From Qipengyuania_B sp965214525 (GTDB lineage: Bacteria; Pseudomonadota; Alphaproteobacteria; Sphingomonadales; Sphingomonadaceae), in contig OZ243959.1 in NCBI GenBank assembly GCA_965214525.1, positions 1,612,001-1,676,000 on the forward strand: a stretch of 64,000 bases of DNA. Direction: 5' to 3'. The position numbers and the translations under genes are program-made. The notes under the pieces were generated by a model. It saw nothing but the letters and a program-made list of their open reading frames with translations. It did not search any database and was not told the origin of the DNA. Below are positions 8,352 through 17,914 of this stretch, in pieces (the stretch's first letter is position 1; each line of letters begins with the position of its first letter).

Positions 8352-8728
8352 GCACAGGCTGCGCGCAGCTCGGCAGTGTTGCCGCCACTTACCGCGACGC
8401 GTTCTGACGCATGACCGTGGTGGGCGGATACTTTCCTACATGCGGCTTGCCAGGCTAGAGCAGCGGCTCGCTCTTTCCCATCGTCAGCCCCCGTTGTCTT
8501 GCCGGCAACCATCTACGGTCGCTGCATCGAGGCTGTTTATCGCGCGCAGGTGTCGCCCGTGTCCGGTTGGCACATACCACTCGTTTCATAGCGACTTACA
8601 TACGGTATGCGCGGGTGACACGGTGTCACCTTTGTCACCCAAATCCTGCTCTTGTCGCGTGGCTGGATAGACCGATCGCTGCCACAGGCGATCCAGGAGT
8701 AGGGCTTGCGAACCGTCAACGCCCGCGC
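8352..8728. other. Non-coding gap between Rhs remnant and flagellin terminator
   Basis: No supported gene. The Rhs frame is closed by a stop at 8349-8351 and I see no continuing Rhs coding sequence in other frames, so the body of the Rhs gene was lost or the tips were inserted here. Confidence 0.5.
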
Positions 8729-8761
8729 AAAAGCCCGGCGACCGCTACGGGCCACCGGGCT
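8729..8761 (-). terminator. Intrinsic terminator of the flagellin gene
   Basis: On the minus strand AGCCCGG (8761-8755) pairs with CCGGGCT (8738-8732) around a G/C-rich loop and is followed by TTTT. It sits about 40 bases after the flagellin stop codon. Confidence 0.75.
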
Positions 8762-8797
8762 CTTGGCAGCAGACAGGCCCGCTGGATGGCGCGAGCC

Positions 8798-9622
8798 TTA
8801 CCGCAACAGGGACAGGACGTTCTGCGCGTTCTGGTTCGCCTGGCTCAGCATCGCGGTCGAAGCCTGCGACAGGATCTTGGCCTTGGCGAGCTGCGTCGTC
8901 TCGCTGGAATAATCGGCATCCTCGATCCGGGAGCGTGCGTCGGACAGGTTGGTGACGTTGTTCGACAGATTGTTCACAGCCGATTCGAGCCGGCTTTGTC
9001 CGGCGCCGAACGAGGCACGGCTGGCAGCGACATCGGCAAGCGCCAGATCGACATTGTCGATCGTGGTGGTGGCCGCGGCGGCGCTCGCCACGTCGAGCGC
9101 GGTGGCCGAGATGTTCGTGCCGTCGATCGCCTTGCTGGTCAAGGTGATCGTCTCACCGCTATTGGCGCCGACCTGGATGTCGAAGGTCTCGTCGGTGCCG
9201 GCCGTGGTGCTGAACAGAGCATTGCCGTTGAACTTCGTGCTGCCGAGCACATCGGCGATCTGCGCCTGCAGCTCGACCACTTCGGTGTTCATGTAACCCC
9301 GGTCGCTGTCCTGGTAGGTGGCAGAGGAAGACTGGACCGCCAATTCGCGCACCCGCTGGAGCATGTTGGTGACTTCGGACAGTGCGCCTTCACCCGTCTG
9401 CGCCAGGCTGATGCCGTCGTTCGCGTTGCGAATGCCCTGGTTCATGCCGCGCACCTGCGCCGTCATGGTCGTGGAGATGGCGAGGCCCGCGGCATCGTCC
9501 TTGGCGCTGTTGATGCGCTTTCCGGTGGACAGCCGCTCCATCGCGGTGCCGAGCATCTTGTCGGCCATCATCGAGGCATTGGACGCACGGATGGCACTAA
9601 CATTGGTGTTGATTACGGACAT
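8798..9622 (-). CDS. fliC: Flagellin
   Basis: The 274-residue protein begins MSVINTNVSAIRASNASM and ends with QASTAMLSQANQNAQNVLSLLR, the conserved N- and C-terminal D0/D1 helices of flagellins. Motifs AMERLSTGKRINSAKDDAAGLAI (given in part: LSTGKRINSAKDDAAGLA) and RSRIEDADYSSETTQLAK are typical. The central variable domain is short. The ATG at 9622 is preceded by AAGGAG; an in-frame extension to 9682 is not used by the family. It is transcribed away from the fli cluster and exported by the type III apparatus encoded next to it. Confidence 0.97.
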   Translation of the reverse strand: MSVINTNVSAIRASNASMMADKMLGTAMERLSTGKRINSAKDDAAGLAISTTMTAQVRGMNQGIRNANDGISLAQTGEGALSEVTNMLQRVRELAVQSSSATYQDSDRGYMNTEVVELQAQIADVLGSTKFNGNALFSTTAGTDETFDIQVGANSGETITLTSKAIDGTNISATALDVASAAAATTTIDNVDLALADVAASRASFGAGQSRLESAVNNLSNNVTNLSDARSRIEDADYSSETTQLAKAKILSQASTAMLSQANQNAQNVLSLLR

Positions 9623-9855
9623 GGGATTCTCCTTGGTGAACTTCGATCTTCGGCCACCGGATTGTTTAGGGTCTTCCGGCAACTACGACCCAGAACGGCA
9701 AGTGCGGCGATGGATTAAGGGTGCCGCGTCGATCGTCGCCCAATTCGTTTGGCTGGCGCGATAGGTGTTTTCCCGCAGTCTGAATTTCACGCCTGATTGG
9801 CCGTGGGTGCGCCATAAGGTCGCTCGACGATCAGTCAGATACGAAGGGCCGGACG

Positions 9856-11106
9856 ATGGCGCAGATCAAGACTTCCCCCGCATTTGAGCAGGCGCATGCA
9901 GGATTGGCCGCGCGACTGGGCGGTATTGCCCCCTCGCTCCTACCCAAGCGCGACGTGCTGTTATGCGATGTAGCGGAGCGGGATTGTTCCCCCCCTGCCG
10001 GCGCTGTCCGACTGTTCGTTTCGCGGGGCGACAAGTCCGGATGCACCAAGCCCGACGTTTTCACCTATGGCGACGCCTCCAGCGAGGAAAGCTTCGCCCG
10101 CCTCATCGTTCGCATCGCGAGCCTGAGCGGGAACCGGGCTATCGCTGCCGATCCGCAAAGCCTTTCGGTCTTCGCACTGGCGGCCCGGTTGGCCGATACC
10201 GATGTGCCTGTGCTGGTGACCGGGCCGACCGGTACCGGCAAGGAAGTGCTGGCGCGGTTCGTGCACGAGACCAGCCCGCGAAGGGCCCAGGCTTTCGTAG
10301 CTGTCAATTGCGCGGCGATCCCCGAAACCATGCTGGAGGCGCTGTTGTTCGGCCATCAGAAAGGCGCGTTCACCGGCGCGAGCAGCGGCGGCGTCGGCTT
10401 GTTCCGCGAAGCGGATGGCGGAACGCTGCTGCTCGACGAGATTGCGGAGATGCCACTGTCGTTGCAGGCCAAGTTGCTGCGCGCCCTGCAAGAAGGTGAA
10501 GTCATGCCGGTGGGCGCGACAAGGCCGGTCAGCGTCGACGTGCGCATCGTCGCCTGCGCCAATCGTGATTTGCCAGCAGAAGTCTCCGCAGGCCGCTTCC
10601 GCGAGGATCTGTACTATCGCCTCAACGTCTTTCCGCTGCACCTCGCTCCGTTGCGCGAGCGCCCCGGCGATATCCCGCCGCTGGCCTTTGCCATGTTGGC
10701 GCGTCACGGCGGCAAGACCGAACCCGGACTGACAAGCGCTGCCCTTGACCGGTTGTGCGCACATGCGTGACCCGGAAACGTGCGCGAGCTTGAAAACGTG
10801 ATGCGCCGCGCGCTCATCCTTGTGGATGGCGGGGCACCGATCGATGTGACGCAGATCGTCTTCGATCCGCCCGCACGCATGCATCGCCAGGCGTCCGACC
10901 ACGCTGGCGATCCGCCACAAACGTCGGCCAACGACCTGGCCGAAATCGTACAATTGTCCGAGGCGCGCGCAATCTACGACACCCTGCGCGCCTGCGGCGG
11001 CAAGCGGATCGAAGCTGCCCGCAGGCTGGGTATCAGTGAGCGCACACTGCGCTACCGCCTTGCATCCTACCGCGACGCGGGTTTGGTGACGGAGCAAGCT
11101 TCGTGA
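9856..11106 (+). pseudogene. flbD: Sigma54-dependent flagellar activator (FlbD/FlrC-like) split by an in-frame TGA
   Basis: The frame encodes a short non-receiver N-terminal region (1-100), an AAA+ domain with Walker A GPTGTGKE (123-130) and the sigma54-contact motif GAFTGA (170-175), Walker B-like GTLLLDEI, and an arginine-finger region. At codon 305 (10768-10770) a TGA stands exactly where the invariant Trp of WPGNVREL is expected; the same frame continues PGNVRELENVMRRALI and ends with a Fis-type helix-turn-helix (AARRLGISERTLRYRL). A single TGG to TGA change explains it. If terminated there, the product lacks the C-terminal AAA+ lid and DNA-binding domain. Position between flagellin and fliE fits a master regulator of late flagellar genes. 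Confidence 0.85.
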
Positions 11107-11456
11107 CCCCTGTAGGACAGGGCGCAAGCGTCCAGAGCATTCTCGCGATGCGCTCGCAGGTGCTGGAACGTACGCAGGCGTTGCAGACGCTGCAGGGAAC
11201 GCCGGCTGCGGCACCCTCCGACGGTGATGGCGGCTCCAGGAACTTCGGCAAGACGCTGGAGACGGCCTTGCAGAACGTCAATGCGACGCAAACCCGTGCA
11301 TCCAGCATGGCCGAAGCTTACGAGCGTGGTGAAACCTACGATGTGGCCGCTGTAATGCTGGCGCGGCAGGAGGCAGGCGTGGCGTTCGAAGCGACCTTGC
11401 AGGTCCGCAACAAGCTACTGTCTGCCTATCAGGATATCATGCGGATGGGAGTTTGA
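11103..11456 (+). CDS. fliE: Flagellar hook-basal body adaptor FliE
   Basis: The 117-residue protein starts at GTG 11103, overlapping the stop of the activator frame (GTGA). The C-terminal half (FGKTLETALQNVN, then AYERGE, VMLARQEAGVAFEATLQVRNKLLSAYQDIMRM in pieces) matches FliE, which joins the MS ring to the rod. The N-terminal region is longer and less conserved. It heads the long fli operon. Confidence 0.9.
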   Translation: MTPVGQGASVQSILAMRSQVLERTQALQTLQGTPAAAPSDGDGGSRNFGKTLETALQNVNATQTRASSMAEAYERGETYDVAAVMLARQEAGVAFEATLQVRNKLLSAYQDIMRMGV

Positions 11457-11459
11457 TCC

Positions 11460-13106
11460 ATGAGCGAGCAACTTCCTGCCACCCCGAACAACGCTGCCAT
11501 CGCGCCGTTCGCGCCACGCAGCCTGGCGACCCGCGCAATGCTGGTCGAACAGTTCAGGACCTTCTCCAACCAGCCTTCCACCCGGCGCATGCTACCCTGG
11601 TTCGCAGGCGTCGGAGGGGCCGGCCTGCTCGCATTGACTTGGGCCGTGATGTCGCCAGCCCCGCAGCGCGTTCTGTATGCGAGCCTCGCGGATGAGGAGC
11701 GGGCCGCGGTCACCACGGCGCTTGACCAGGCGTCGCTTGACTACACGATCGATAACGCCACCGGTGCGCTTACGGTCAACGAAGACGACCTCTACCGGGC
11801 GCGCATGACCGTCGCCTCGCAAGGCGCGCTGGCAAGTCCCGAAACCGGAATGCAGATGCTCGATGCGCTGCCGATGGGGGCGAGCCGCACCTTGGAAGGC
11901 GACCGCTTGCGAGCAGCACAGGAACGCGAGCTGCAATTGACGATCGCCGAGATCGACGGGGTCGAGGCGGTACGGGTACATCTGGCCCGCGCGGAGCGTT
12001 CGGTGTTCGTGCGCGATCAGGTCGAGCCATCGGCATCGGTCATGCTGCGTCTGGTGCGCGGCAAATCTCTGTCGCACGATCAAGTGCTCGCCATCGCCAA
12101 TCTCGTCGCCGCGTCTGTTCCCGGGCTTTCCATCGACAAGGTGCGGCTGGTCGATCAGCACGGTCGCCTGCTGACCCGCGAAACGCACGCTGACGATGAT
12201 GGGTTGGGGCTCCAGGCGCGCATGGAGAGCAAGGTGCGCGGGCAATTGGCCCAGTTGCTTGCCCCGATGGTCGGGGAAGACGGGTTTTCGAGCGAAGTGC
12301 AGATAGAGCTCGACATGACCGAGGCCACGTCGGCACGCGAAAGTTACGAGAAAGACGGAGCGATCCGACGCGAAAGCTTGAGCGAGAACACCGTGCCCGA
12401 TGCCGCGGCGATCGGCGTGCCGGGCGTATTGTCGAACACCCCTCCCGCCGAAGTGCAGGCGGAGCAGGCCGCCCCGGTGGGCACCGAAGCCAATGGGGGT
12501 GCCGGGCGCAGCGGGCAAAGCCAGTCGAGCCGCAGTTACGAACTGGGCCGCGAGGTTTCGGTCACTAGCAATGGTCCCGGGGGCGTTAGGCGCATTTCGG
12601 TTGCGGTCGCGCTCGACAAGGCGGCACTCGACAGCGCGACCCCGCAGGACATCGCCAAGATCGAAGCTCTCATCGGTGCCGCCGCCGGCGCGAACGTGGC
12701 ACGCGGCGACGTGGTCTCCGTCGTCGTCCGGCCGTTCCGCAACGTCGCGCTCGATGAAGGCGCGTTCTGGGAACAGGGCTGGTTCGCCTCCATCTTGCGC
12801 AACGGTGTCGCATTGCTGAGCGTGGTCTTGATCCTGCTGTTTGCCGTTCGCCCCGCCTTGCGCCATGTGCGCGACCGGGTGAACGGCGGCGCCGATGCAA
12901 CGCAGCAGCCGCCCGTTTCCATTCCGACGGGCCGGGCAGCCATCGATACGACCGTAGCACCTGCGCAAGAGGCCGACGATCTTACCGATCAACTGGCGCT
13001 TGCGCGGCGTATTGCGCATGAACAACCCGACGATGCGCTGCATGCCCTTCGTGCCATGTTACGCATGGACGACGCCGACCAGCATGCGGCGACAGAGCCG
13101 GCTTGA
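11460..13106 (+). CDS. fliF: Flagellar MS-ring protein FliF
   Basis: The 548-residue protein has a first membrane segment near residues 43-60, the periplasmic YscJ/FliF domain (VLYASLADEERAAV; GALASPETGMQMLD; RTLEGDRLRAAQERELQLTI; VHLARAERSVFV), a linker and a second membrane segment near 440-460 (VALLSVVLILLFAV), then a cytoplasmic tail that binds FliG. The length is normal. It follows fliE after three bases and its stop overlaps the fliG start by one base. Confidence 0.96.
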   Translation: MSEQLPATPNNAAIAPFAPRSLATRAMLVEQFRTFSNQPSTRRMLPWFAGVGGAGLLALTWAVMSPAPQRVLYASLADEERAAVTTALDQASLDYTIDNATGALTVNEDDLYRARMTVASQGALASPETGMQMLDALPMGASRTLEGDRLRAAQERELQLTIAEIDGVEAVRVHLARAERSVFVRDQVEPSASVMLRLVRGKSLSHDQVLAIANLVAASVPGLSIDKVRLVDQHGRLLTRETHADDDGLGLQARMESKVRGQLAQLLAPMVGEDGFSSEVQIELDMTEATSARESYEKDGAIRRESLSENTVPDAAAIGVPGVLSNTPPAEVQAEQAAPVGTEANGGAGRSGQSQSSRSYELGREVSVTSNGPGGVRRISVAVALDKAALDSATPQDIAKIEALIGAAAGANVARGDVVSVVVRPFRNVALDEGAFWEQGWFASILRNGVALLSVVLILLFAVRPALRHVRDRVNGGADATQQPPVSIPTGRAAIDTTVAPAQEADDLTDQLALARRIAHEQPDDALHALRAMLRMDDADQHAATEPA

Positions 13107-14119
13107 TGGAACCGGCGCCCCAAATTTCCGCTGGTGCAAGCGCTGCCCTGCTGGTCCTGCTGATGGACGAAACGGATGCCGCGCAATTGCTGGGCCGATT
13201 GTCGTCAGCAGACCTGCAGCGCCTCAGCCAGTGCATGTGCACGATGCAGGATGTCGACCCGGCCACCATACGCGCAGCCATCGCGACCTTCGCCCGGGCC
13301 GCCGCGAAAAGAGGCGTCGATACCCGCGACAATCCGGTCAAGGTGCATGCCCTGATGACCCAGGCCATCGGTCCGGTACGCGCCGAAAGTCTGATGAAGC
13401 GGGTCGTTCCGCCGCTGCCTGCCAAACCGCACGGGGCCTTGGAACTCATCCGCTGGCTCAACCACGACATCCTGTCGGCAATGCTGGCGGACGAGCATCC
13501 CCAGGCCGTCGCGCTTACGCTCCTCCACCTCGACGCCGACATCGCGGCGCAGGTTCTGGCGGACCTGCCGAGCGAACGCCAAGCCGATATCGTCCATCGT
13601 ATCGCGACCCTCGGGCCGGTCATGCCGGTTGGTATCGCCTTGCTGGAGGAGGTGCTTGCCAAACTGATCGAACGCGATTTCGGCCACTTGCCGCAACATC
13701 TTGGCGGGGTCATCGAAGCCGCCGAATTGATCAACCGTTCGGGCAAGATCACCGAACGTGCGGTCATGCCGCAAATTGCCCTACGCGATGAACCGCTGGC
13801 AAAATCGCTGGAACTGGCACTGTTCCGTTTCGACAAGTTGCTGCGTCTCGACCCGCAGATGATGGGCCAGTTGCTGCGCGAGGTCGATAACGACACCCTT
13901 GTCGACGCCTTGAAGGGCATTGCCGAGGACGAACGCCATCCGTTCTACGCGGCAATGTCGTCGCGTGCAGCCGATGGCTTGAAGGATGAGATCGAAACGC
14001 GAGGGCGGGTCAAGCGCGCCGAGGCGGAAGCGGCGCAGGCGCGCATAATCGCGATTGCGCGCAAACTCGTCGACGAGGGCGTATTGATATTGGACGAGGG
14101 GGGCGGCGACTATGTCTGA
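13106..14119 (+). CDS. fliG: Flagellar motor switch protein FliG
   Basis: The 337-residue protein shows the three FliG domains: an N-terminal FliF-binding part, a middle domain with EHPQAVALTLLHLD (the EHPQ motif) and a C-terminal torque domain with LRLDPQMMGQLLREVDNDTLVDAL, containing charged residues that contact the stator. The ATG at 13106 overlaps the fliF stop (TGATG); the TTG three bases earlier is less likely. Forms the rotor face of the C ring. Confidence 0.96.
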   Translation: MEPAPQISAGASAALLVLLMDETDAAQLLGRLSSADLQRLSQCMCTMQDVDPATIRAAIATFARAAAKRGVDTRDNPVKVHALMTQAIGPVRAESLMKRVVPPLPAKPHGALELIRWLNHDILSAMLADEHPQAVALTLLHLDADIAAQVLADLPSERQADIVHRIATLGPVMPVGIALLEEVLAKLIERDFGHLPQHLGGVIEAAELINRSGKITERAVMPQIALRDEPLAKSLELALFRFDKLLRLDPQMMGQLLREVDNDTLVDALKGIAEDERHPFYAAMSSRAADGLKDEIETRGRVKRAEAEAAQARIIAIARKLVDEGVLILDEGGGDYV

Positions 14120-14711
14120 CCTGTCGCTCGCGGCGAACCGGATGCCGGGGTTCCAGCCAATCGCCTGGAATACTCTTTTCCAAGGTGACGCAAATGCGCC
14201 AACCGTTCCGCAAGCGGGCGCGGCAAGTGTCGGCGATGGCGACAGGGACGCGGCAACAAGCTACGCCGAAGGTCATGCGGCAGGACGAACCGAAGGCCGG
14301 ATTGAAGCCGACGCCGAATATCGCGGGTTGCTTGCCAAACAGAGCCAGATCGATGACGCGCTCCTTCGTCTGAAGGCCGATGAGATCGCTCGCTTGACAC
14401 GTTTCATTCGGGAAAGCGTCGCAGCGCTGAGCGAGCAGATGGTGGTTCTTCGGGCATCCGACGAGGAACTGCTCGATGTTCGGATCGCCGAATGTGTGGC
14501 GTTGTTGCCTAACGATGACGGACCAAGAAGTCTCCATGCCCACCCCGATGACCTGCCGTTGTTGCGCGATCGCGGCCCCACCCGCACCGAATTGATCGGC
14601 GATGAGAGCCTGGAGCGCGGAACCTTGCGGATCGAAGCTGGTGCTTGCGGTATCGAGGATGGCCCCGCGGTCTGGCGCGCCGCCATTGCAGCGGCGATCG
14701 AGGGATGCTGA
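14112..14711 (+). CDS. fliH: Flagellar assembly protein FliH
   Basis: The 199-residue protein overlaps fliG by eight bases and sits directly before the fliI ATPase gene. It has a low-complexity N-terminus, then the FliH-typical GRxEGRxEADAEY pattern in AAGRTEGRIEADAEYRGLL, a helical stalk, and a C-terminal HrpE/FliH-like domain. It regulates and docks the FliI ATPase at the export gate. Sequence similarity is weak, as usual for FliH, so context carries much of the call. Confidence 0.85.
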   Translation: MSDLSLAANRMPGFQPIAWNTLFQGDANAPTVPQAGAASVGDGDRDAATSYAEGHAAGRTEGRIEADAEYRGLLAKQSQIDDALLRLKADEIARLTRFIRESVAALSEQMVVLRASDEELLDVRIAECVALLPNDDGPRSLHAHPDDLPLLRDRGPTRTELIGDESLERGTLRIEAGACGIEDGPAVWRAAIAAAIEGC

Positions 14712-16039
14712 CCGCCGCACTGGAACAGGCGCGATTGCCCGCCATGGGTTCGCTCGCTGTCGAGCCGGTTCGGTACGGCCGTGTCACCCGGTGCGAAGGC
14801 CCCCTCATCAACGCGTCCGGTTTGAAGCTGTCCGTCGGCACTTTGTGCAACATCGTGGGCGTCAACGGGTCGAGCCATCTGGCCGAGGTGATCGGTTTTC
14901 GCGACGATAACGCGCTGCTCGCGCTGCTGTCCGATACGACCGCGCTGGAACCGGGCGCCATGGTTCGAGCCTGCGGCGCAGCGGGGATGGTGCAGGTCGG
15001 CCAGGCGAACCTCGGCCGGGCGGTCGATGGCATGGGGCAAGGCATCGACGGGCGACCGATCCATCCCGAAATCCACCGCGCATTGGACGGCGAGCGCATC
15101 AGCCCCCTTGATCGCAGCAGCGTCACCTCGCCCTTCGACAGTGGTATCGGTGCCATCAATGCACTCATGACGATGGGGCTCGGACAACGGGTGGGCATCA
15201 TGGCGGGGTCGGGAGTCGGCAAATCCGTCCTCATCGACATGATCGCTCGCCATGCAGACGTCGATATCATCGTTCTGGGATTGATCGGGGAACGGTCCCG
15301 CGAAGTGTCCGATGCCGTCAGGCAATTCATGTCTGGCCCTGGCGCTGCACGAACCGCGCTGGTAGCGGTACCGGCAGACCATCCGCCCAGCCTTCGCCTG
15401 CGCGGCGCGAAACTCGCCATGAGCATCGCGGAACATTTCCGCAGCGAAGGCAAGCGCGTCTTGCTGGTGCTGGATAGCCTGACGAGGGTTGCCCATGCGG
15501 CGCGCGAAGTCGCGCTTCTGTCTGGTGAACAGGTTGCGGCCCGTGGCTATCCTCCTAGTGCGCTCGGTGCCATCACCCAACTGGTCGAACGGGCGGGCAA
15601 TGCGCGCAGCACCGGCGGTTCCATCACCGGACTGTTTACCGTGCTGGCTGATGGTGACGATATGAATGATCCGGTCGTCGATACCGCGCGAGCTATCCTG
15701 GATGGACATATCGTCCTGTCGCGCGAGATTGCCCAGTCGGGCCGATACCCGGCGATCGACGTCAACGCGTCGCTCAGCCGCGTGATGGACACGGTCGTAT
15801 TATCCAGCCAGACGGCCAATGCGCGCCGACTACGACAGTGGATCGCGCGGCACGAGGCCAACCGCGATCTTGTGATGATGGGCGCCTATCAGCCCGGCCG
15901 CGATCCCCTGCTCGACACCGCGATGGCGAAGGCCGAAGCGATCGAGGCTTTTCTTACGCAAGGCCGCGAAGAGAGGATCTCACTAGCCGAGGCTGCCGCC
16001 GAACTTGCGCAACTGACCAGCGATGCCCCCGCACAATAA
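14705..16039 (+). CDS. fliI: Flagellum-specific export ATPase FliI
   Basis: The 444-residue protein contains Walker A GSGVGKS (168-174), Walker B-like LLVLDSLTRVAHA and the F1-beta-like segments GLIGERSREV and GSITGLFTVLADGDDMNDPV (first 20 residues). Length and layout match FliI/YscN hexameric ATPases that unfold export substrates. The ATG at 14705 overlaps fliH by seven bases; the longer frame from 14645 would run far into fliH. Confidence 0.97.
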   Translation: MLTAALEQARLPAMGSLAVEPVRYGRVTRCEGPLINASGLKLSVGTLCNIVGVNGSSHLAEVIGFRDDNALLALLSDTTALEPGAMVRACGAAGMVQVGQANLGRAVDGMGQGIDGRPIHPEIHRALDGERISPLDRSSVTSPFDSGIGAINALMTMGLGQRVGIMAGSGVGKSVLIDMIARHADVDIIVLGLIGERSREVSDAVRQFMSGPGAARTALVAVPADHPPSLRLRGAKLAMSIAEHFRSEGKRVLLVLDSLTRVAHAAREVALLSGEQVAARGYPPSALGAITQLVERAGNARSTGGSITGLFTVLADGDDMNDPVVDTARAILDGHIVLSREIAQSGRYPAIDVNASLSRVMDTVVLSSQTANARRLRQWIARHEANRDLVMMGAYQPGRDPLLDTAMAKAEAIEAFLTQGREERISLAEAAAELAQLTSDAPAQ

Positions 16040-16406
16040 GCGTTACCGCGTCCTGTCGCTCCTGCGGCGACAAGCCGATATCTCATATTACCTCTGCGCC
16101 CGCCAGGCAGGGGATGCCGTGGCTCAGCATCGCCGCGCGGTCACGATCGCCGAGCGGGTGACTGGCCTGCGTCAGGCTTCGACGAGCAGGCAAGCGCCCC
16201 GCAGTGCTTCCGCCCTCGCCGCCGAGACCGCGACCGGCATGCAACTCAACCGATTGGCAGCCGACGCGTCGAACGCCTGCGAACGCCTCTGGGCGCAGGC
16301 CGCCGATGCGAAGGCGGAAGAACAGCTCGCTCGTGCTCGGCGCGACCGGATCGGCGAATTGGCCAGTGCCCTCGGTAAAAGGCTTCGCCGCGGCACCTTC
16401 GATTGA
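16023..16406 (+). CDS. fliJ: FliJ-like export chaperone
   Basis: A 127-residue, Arg- and Ala-rich, mostly helical protein starts 17 bases inside the end of fliI, the usual place of fliJ. It has the expected pattern of two long helices (RYRVLSLLRRQADISYYLCAR; ACERLWAQAADAKAEEQLARAR in part) that form the FliJ coiled coil which enters the FliI ring. Sequence conservation is low, and the assignment depends on position and helical character. Confidence 0.75.
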   Translation: MPPHNKRYRVLSLLRRQADISYYLCARQAGDAVAQHRRAVTIAERVTGLRQASTSRQAPRSASALAAETATGMQLNRLAADASNACERLWAQAADAKAEEQLARARRDRIGELASALGKRLRRGTFD

Positions 16407-16430
16407 ACCGTGGAACATGGGCGCTCCTCT

Positions 16431-16446
16431 TGGCACGAAAGTTGAA
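16431..16446 (+). promoter_or_regulatory. Sigma54 (-24/-12) promoter before fliK
   Basis: TGGCACG-AAAG-TTGAA fits the consensus TGGCACG-N4-TTGCA with correct GG-to-GC spacing; the -12 element has A for C. It lies in the only larger gap of the fli operon (105 bases), 66 bases upstream of the fliK start. It fits control by the sigma54 activator encoded at 9856-11106. Confidence 0.7.
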
Positions 16447-16511
16447 CCGAGATTTGCTGGAAGCACCATCCCTGCGACCGCAGCGATGTGCTCCACATCA
16501 AAGGAACGAGC

Positions 16512-17882
16512 ATGCAACTGATGCACGTAATGGGTACGGCAACGCCCCCCAAGTCTGCCATCGAAACGCTAGGTGATCGGGATGACGGCAACTTTGCCGA
16601 TTTTCTCGAAGAACAAGGCGATATCGAAGCGCGGACGGCGACGGCACCCGCCGCTCTCCTTCCCCTGTCGCTCCAGATGTCGATTAGCATGCCTGAAGCG
16701 GCCTTGCAAAATGCTGCCGGCGCGACCGGCAAGGCCTTGCCGTCGAGCGGCACGCCGATCTCGACAGCTACCCTGGCCGGGGGCTCGATCGATACCATCG
16801 CATCGCCGGGCGGTGCCTCGACCAGGCAGCACGAATTACTCATGCCTGAAGCCCCCGCCGGCCCTCCAAGTGGTTCTCCACTCAAGCCAGCGTTCCTAAA
16901 TGATCCACCGGGCACCGATTTGCTGGTCCTTGATGCACCTCCTGTGGCCCAGCCGCCGGGCTTGCGGGCCGGAACCGAGGCGGCGACAGAACGAGCGCAA
17001 TGCTTACGAAATTTCGCGCGGCAAACGAACCAGACAGAATCGCCTGTCAGCCCCGACGTTGGAGAAAGTGCCCTCGCGTGGAGCCCGGGTTCTGCACTTG
17101 TTACGCTTGCCATAGGCAAAAGTGGTCAACAGGCAGCGTCCGCCAACCTTTGCGCGGGCCAGCTCGCCATAGAGGCGGCGGACGCTTTGCCAAGCAAGTC
17201 TGACGCGAAGCAGCCAGTCGCTCCGCGAGCGCTGCCCGCTTTCGCGGCCAACTCGGCATTTAATTCGGCTGAAGAGCGCGCCTTCTTATTGGCGAACGTC
17301 AACTCTGCCGGATCGCTCGAATCTCCATCCGCACGTGGCAGCGGCGCCGAGCTTCGATTCGCTTTCCAATCCTTGCCGGTCGCGGGGTCGCCAACCACCA
17401 TCGTGACTGACGTGCCGCCAGCTTTAAGTGCGACTACATCGGAAATGGAGCCAAGTCCCGATGCAGGAGCGCTGATCGACCGGCTCACGCAGACCCGCTT
17501 GGGTACACACGAATTACGCTCTGCGGTAGAATTGCAGCATCCCGATTTCGGTGACGTGACGATCGATCTCAAGCTGGACGCCGAGAAAGGGATCGAGCTG
17601 GCCCTGCCTCGCGCAGCTGTCGAATTACGCGCATTGATCGCCCAGGCGTTGGACCCGGACCTGGAGCAGGAGGGGAACACGCCCCGTTCCCCTATGGATG
17701 AGAGCCCCCAGGATGTGTCCTCACCACCATCTGACGACCGTAACGCGCAACACGATAGCTCGGAAACGGACCGGTCTCGCCGTGACCAGTCCGAGTATCC
17801 TGCCTACCCCCGGTCACGTCCCGACGTAGCACCGCCAGGCGGCGGGAGCCAACGCCGGAACGATGATGCGATCTACGCTTGA
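16512..17882 (+). CDS. fliK: Flagellar hook-length control protein FliK
   Basis: The 456-residue protein starts at ATG 16512, seven bases after an AAGGAA site; an upstream GTG at 16488 is less likely. A long Pro/Ala/Ser-rich unstructured region is followed by the C-terminal substrate-switch domain at about 335-400 (RLGTHELRSAVELQHPDFGD, then VTIDLKLDAEKGIELALPRA). It measures the hook and switches export to late substrates. Low conservation of the first 300 residues is normal for FliK. The end overlaps the possible start region of fliL. Confidence 0.85.
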   Translation: MQLMHVMGTATPPKSAIETLGDRDDGNFADFLEEQGDIEARTATAPAALLPLSLQMSISMPEAALQNAAGATGKALPSSGTPISTATLAGGSIDTIASPGGASTRQHELLMPEAPAGPPSGSPLKPAFLNDPPGTDLLVLDAPPVAQPPGLRAGTEAATERAQCLRNFARQTNQTESPVSPDVGESALAWSPGSALVTLAIGKSGQQAASANLCAGQLAIEAADALPSKSDAKQPVAPRALPAFAANSAFNSAEERAFLLANVNSAGSLESPSARGSGAELRFAFQSLPVAGSPTTIVTDVPPALSATTSEMEPSPDAGALIDRLTQTRLGTHELRSAVELQHPDFGDVTIDLKLDAEKGIELALPRAAVELRALIAQALDPDLEQEGNTPRSPMDESPQDVSSPPSDDRNAQHDSSETDRSRRDQSEYPAYPRSRPDVAPPGGGSQRRNDDAIYA

Positions 17883-17914
17883 ACCAATGCCTTCAACCAA
17901 TGGAACCTCGATCG

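Noticed and set aside
9670..9695. Possible sigma54 promoter for flagellin (minus strand TGGGTCGTAGTTGCC)
   Set aside because: The GG-to-GC spacing is one base short of the required distance and the -24 element is poor.
11592..13043. 483-residue open frame antisense to fliF
   Set aside because: Shadow frame in high-GC DNA; fliF on the plus strand carries clear domains.
14273..15709. 478-residue open frame antisense to fliH/fliI
   Set aside because: It is a GC-rich shadow of well-supported genes on the other strand and shows no family motif.
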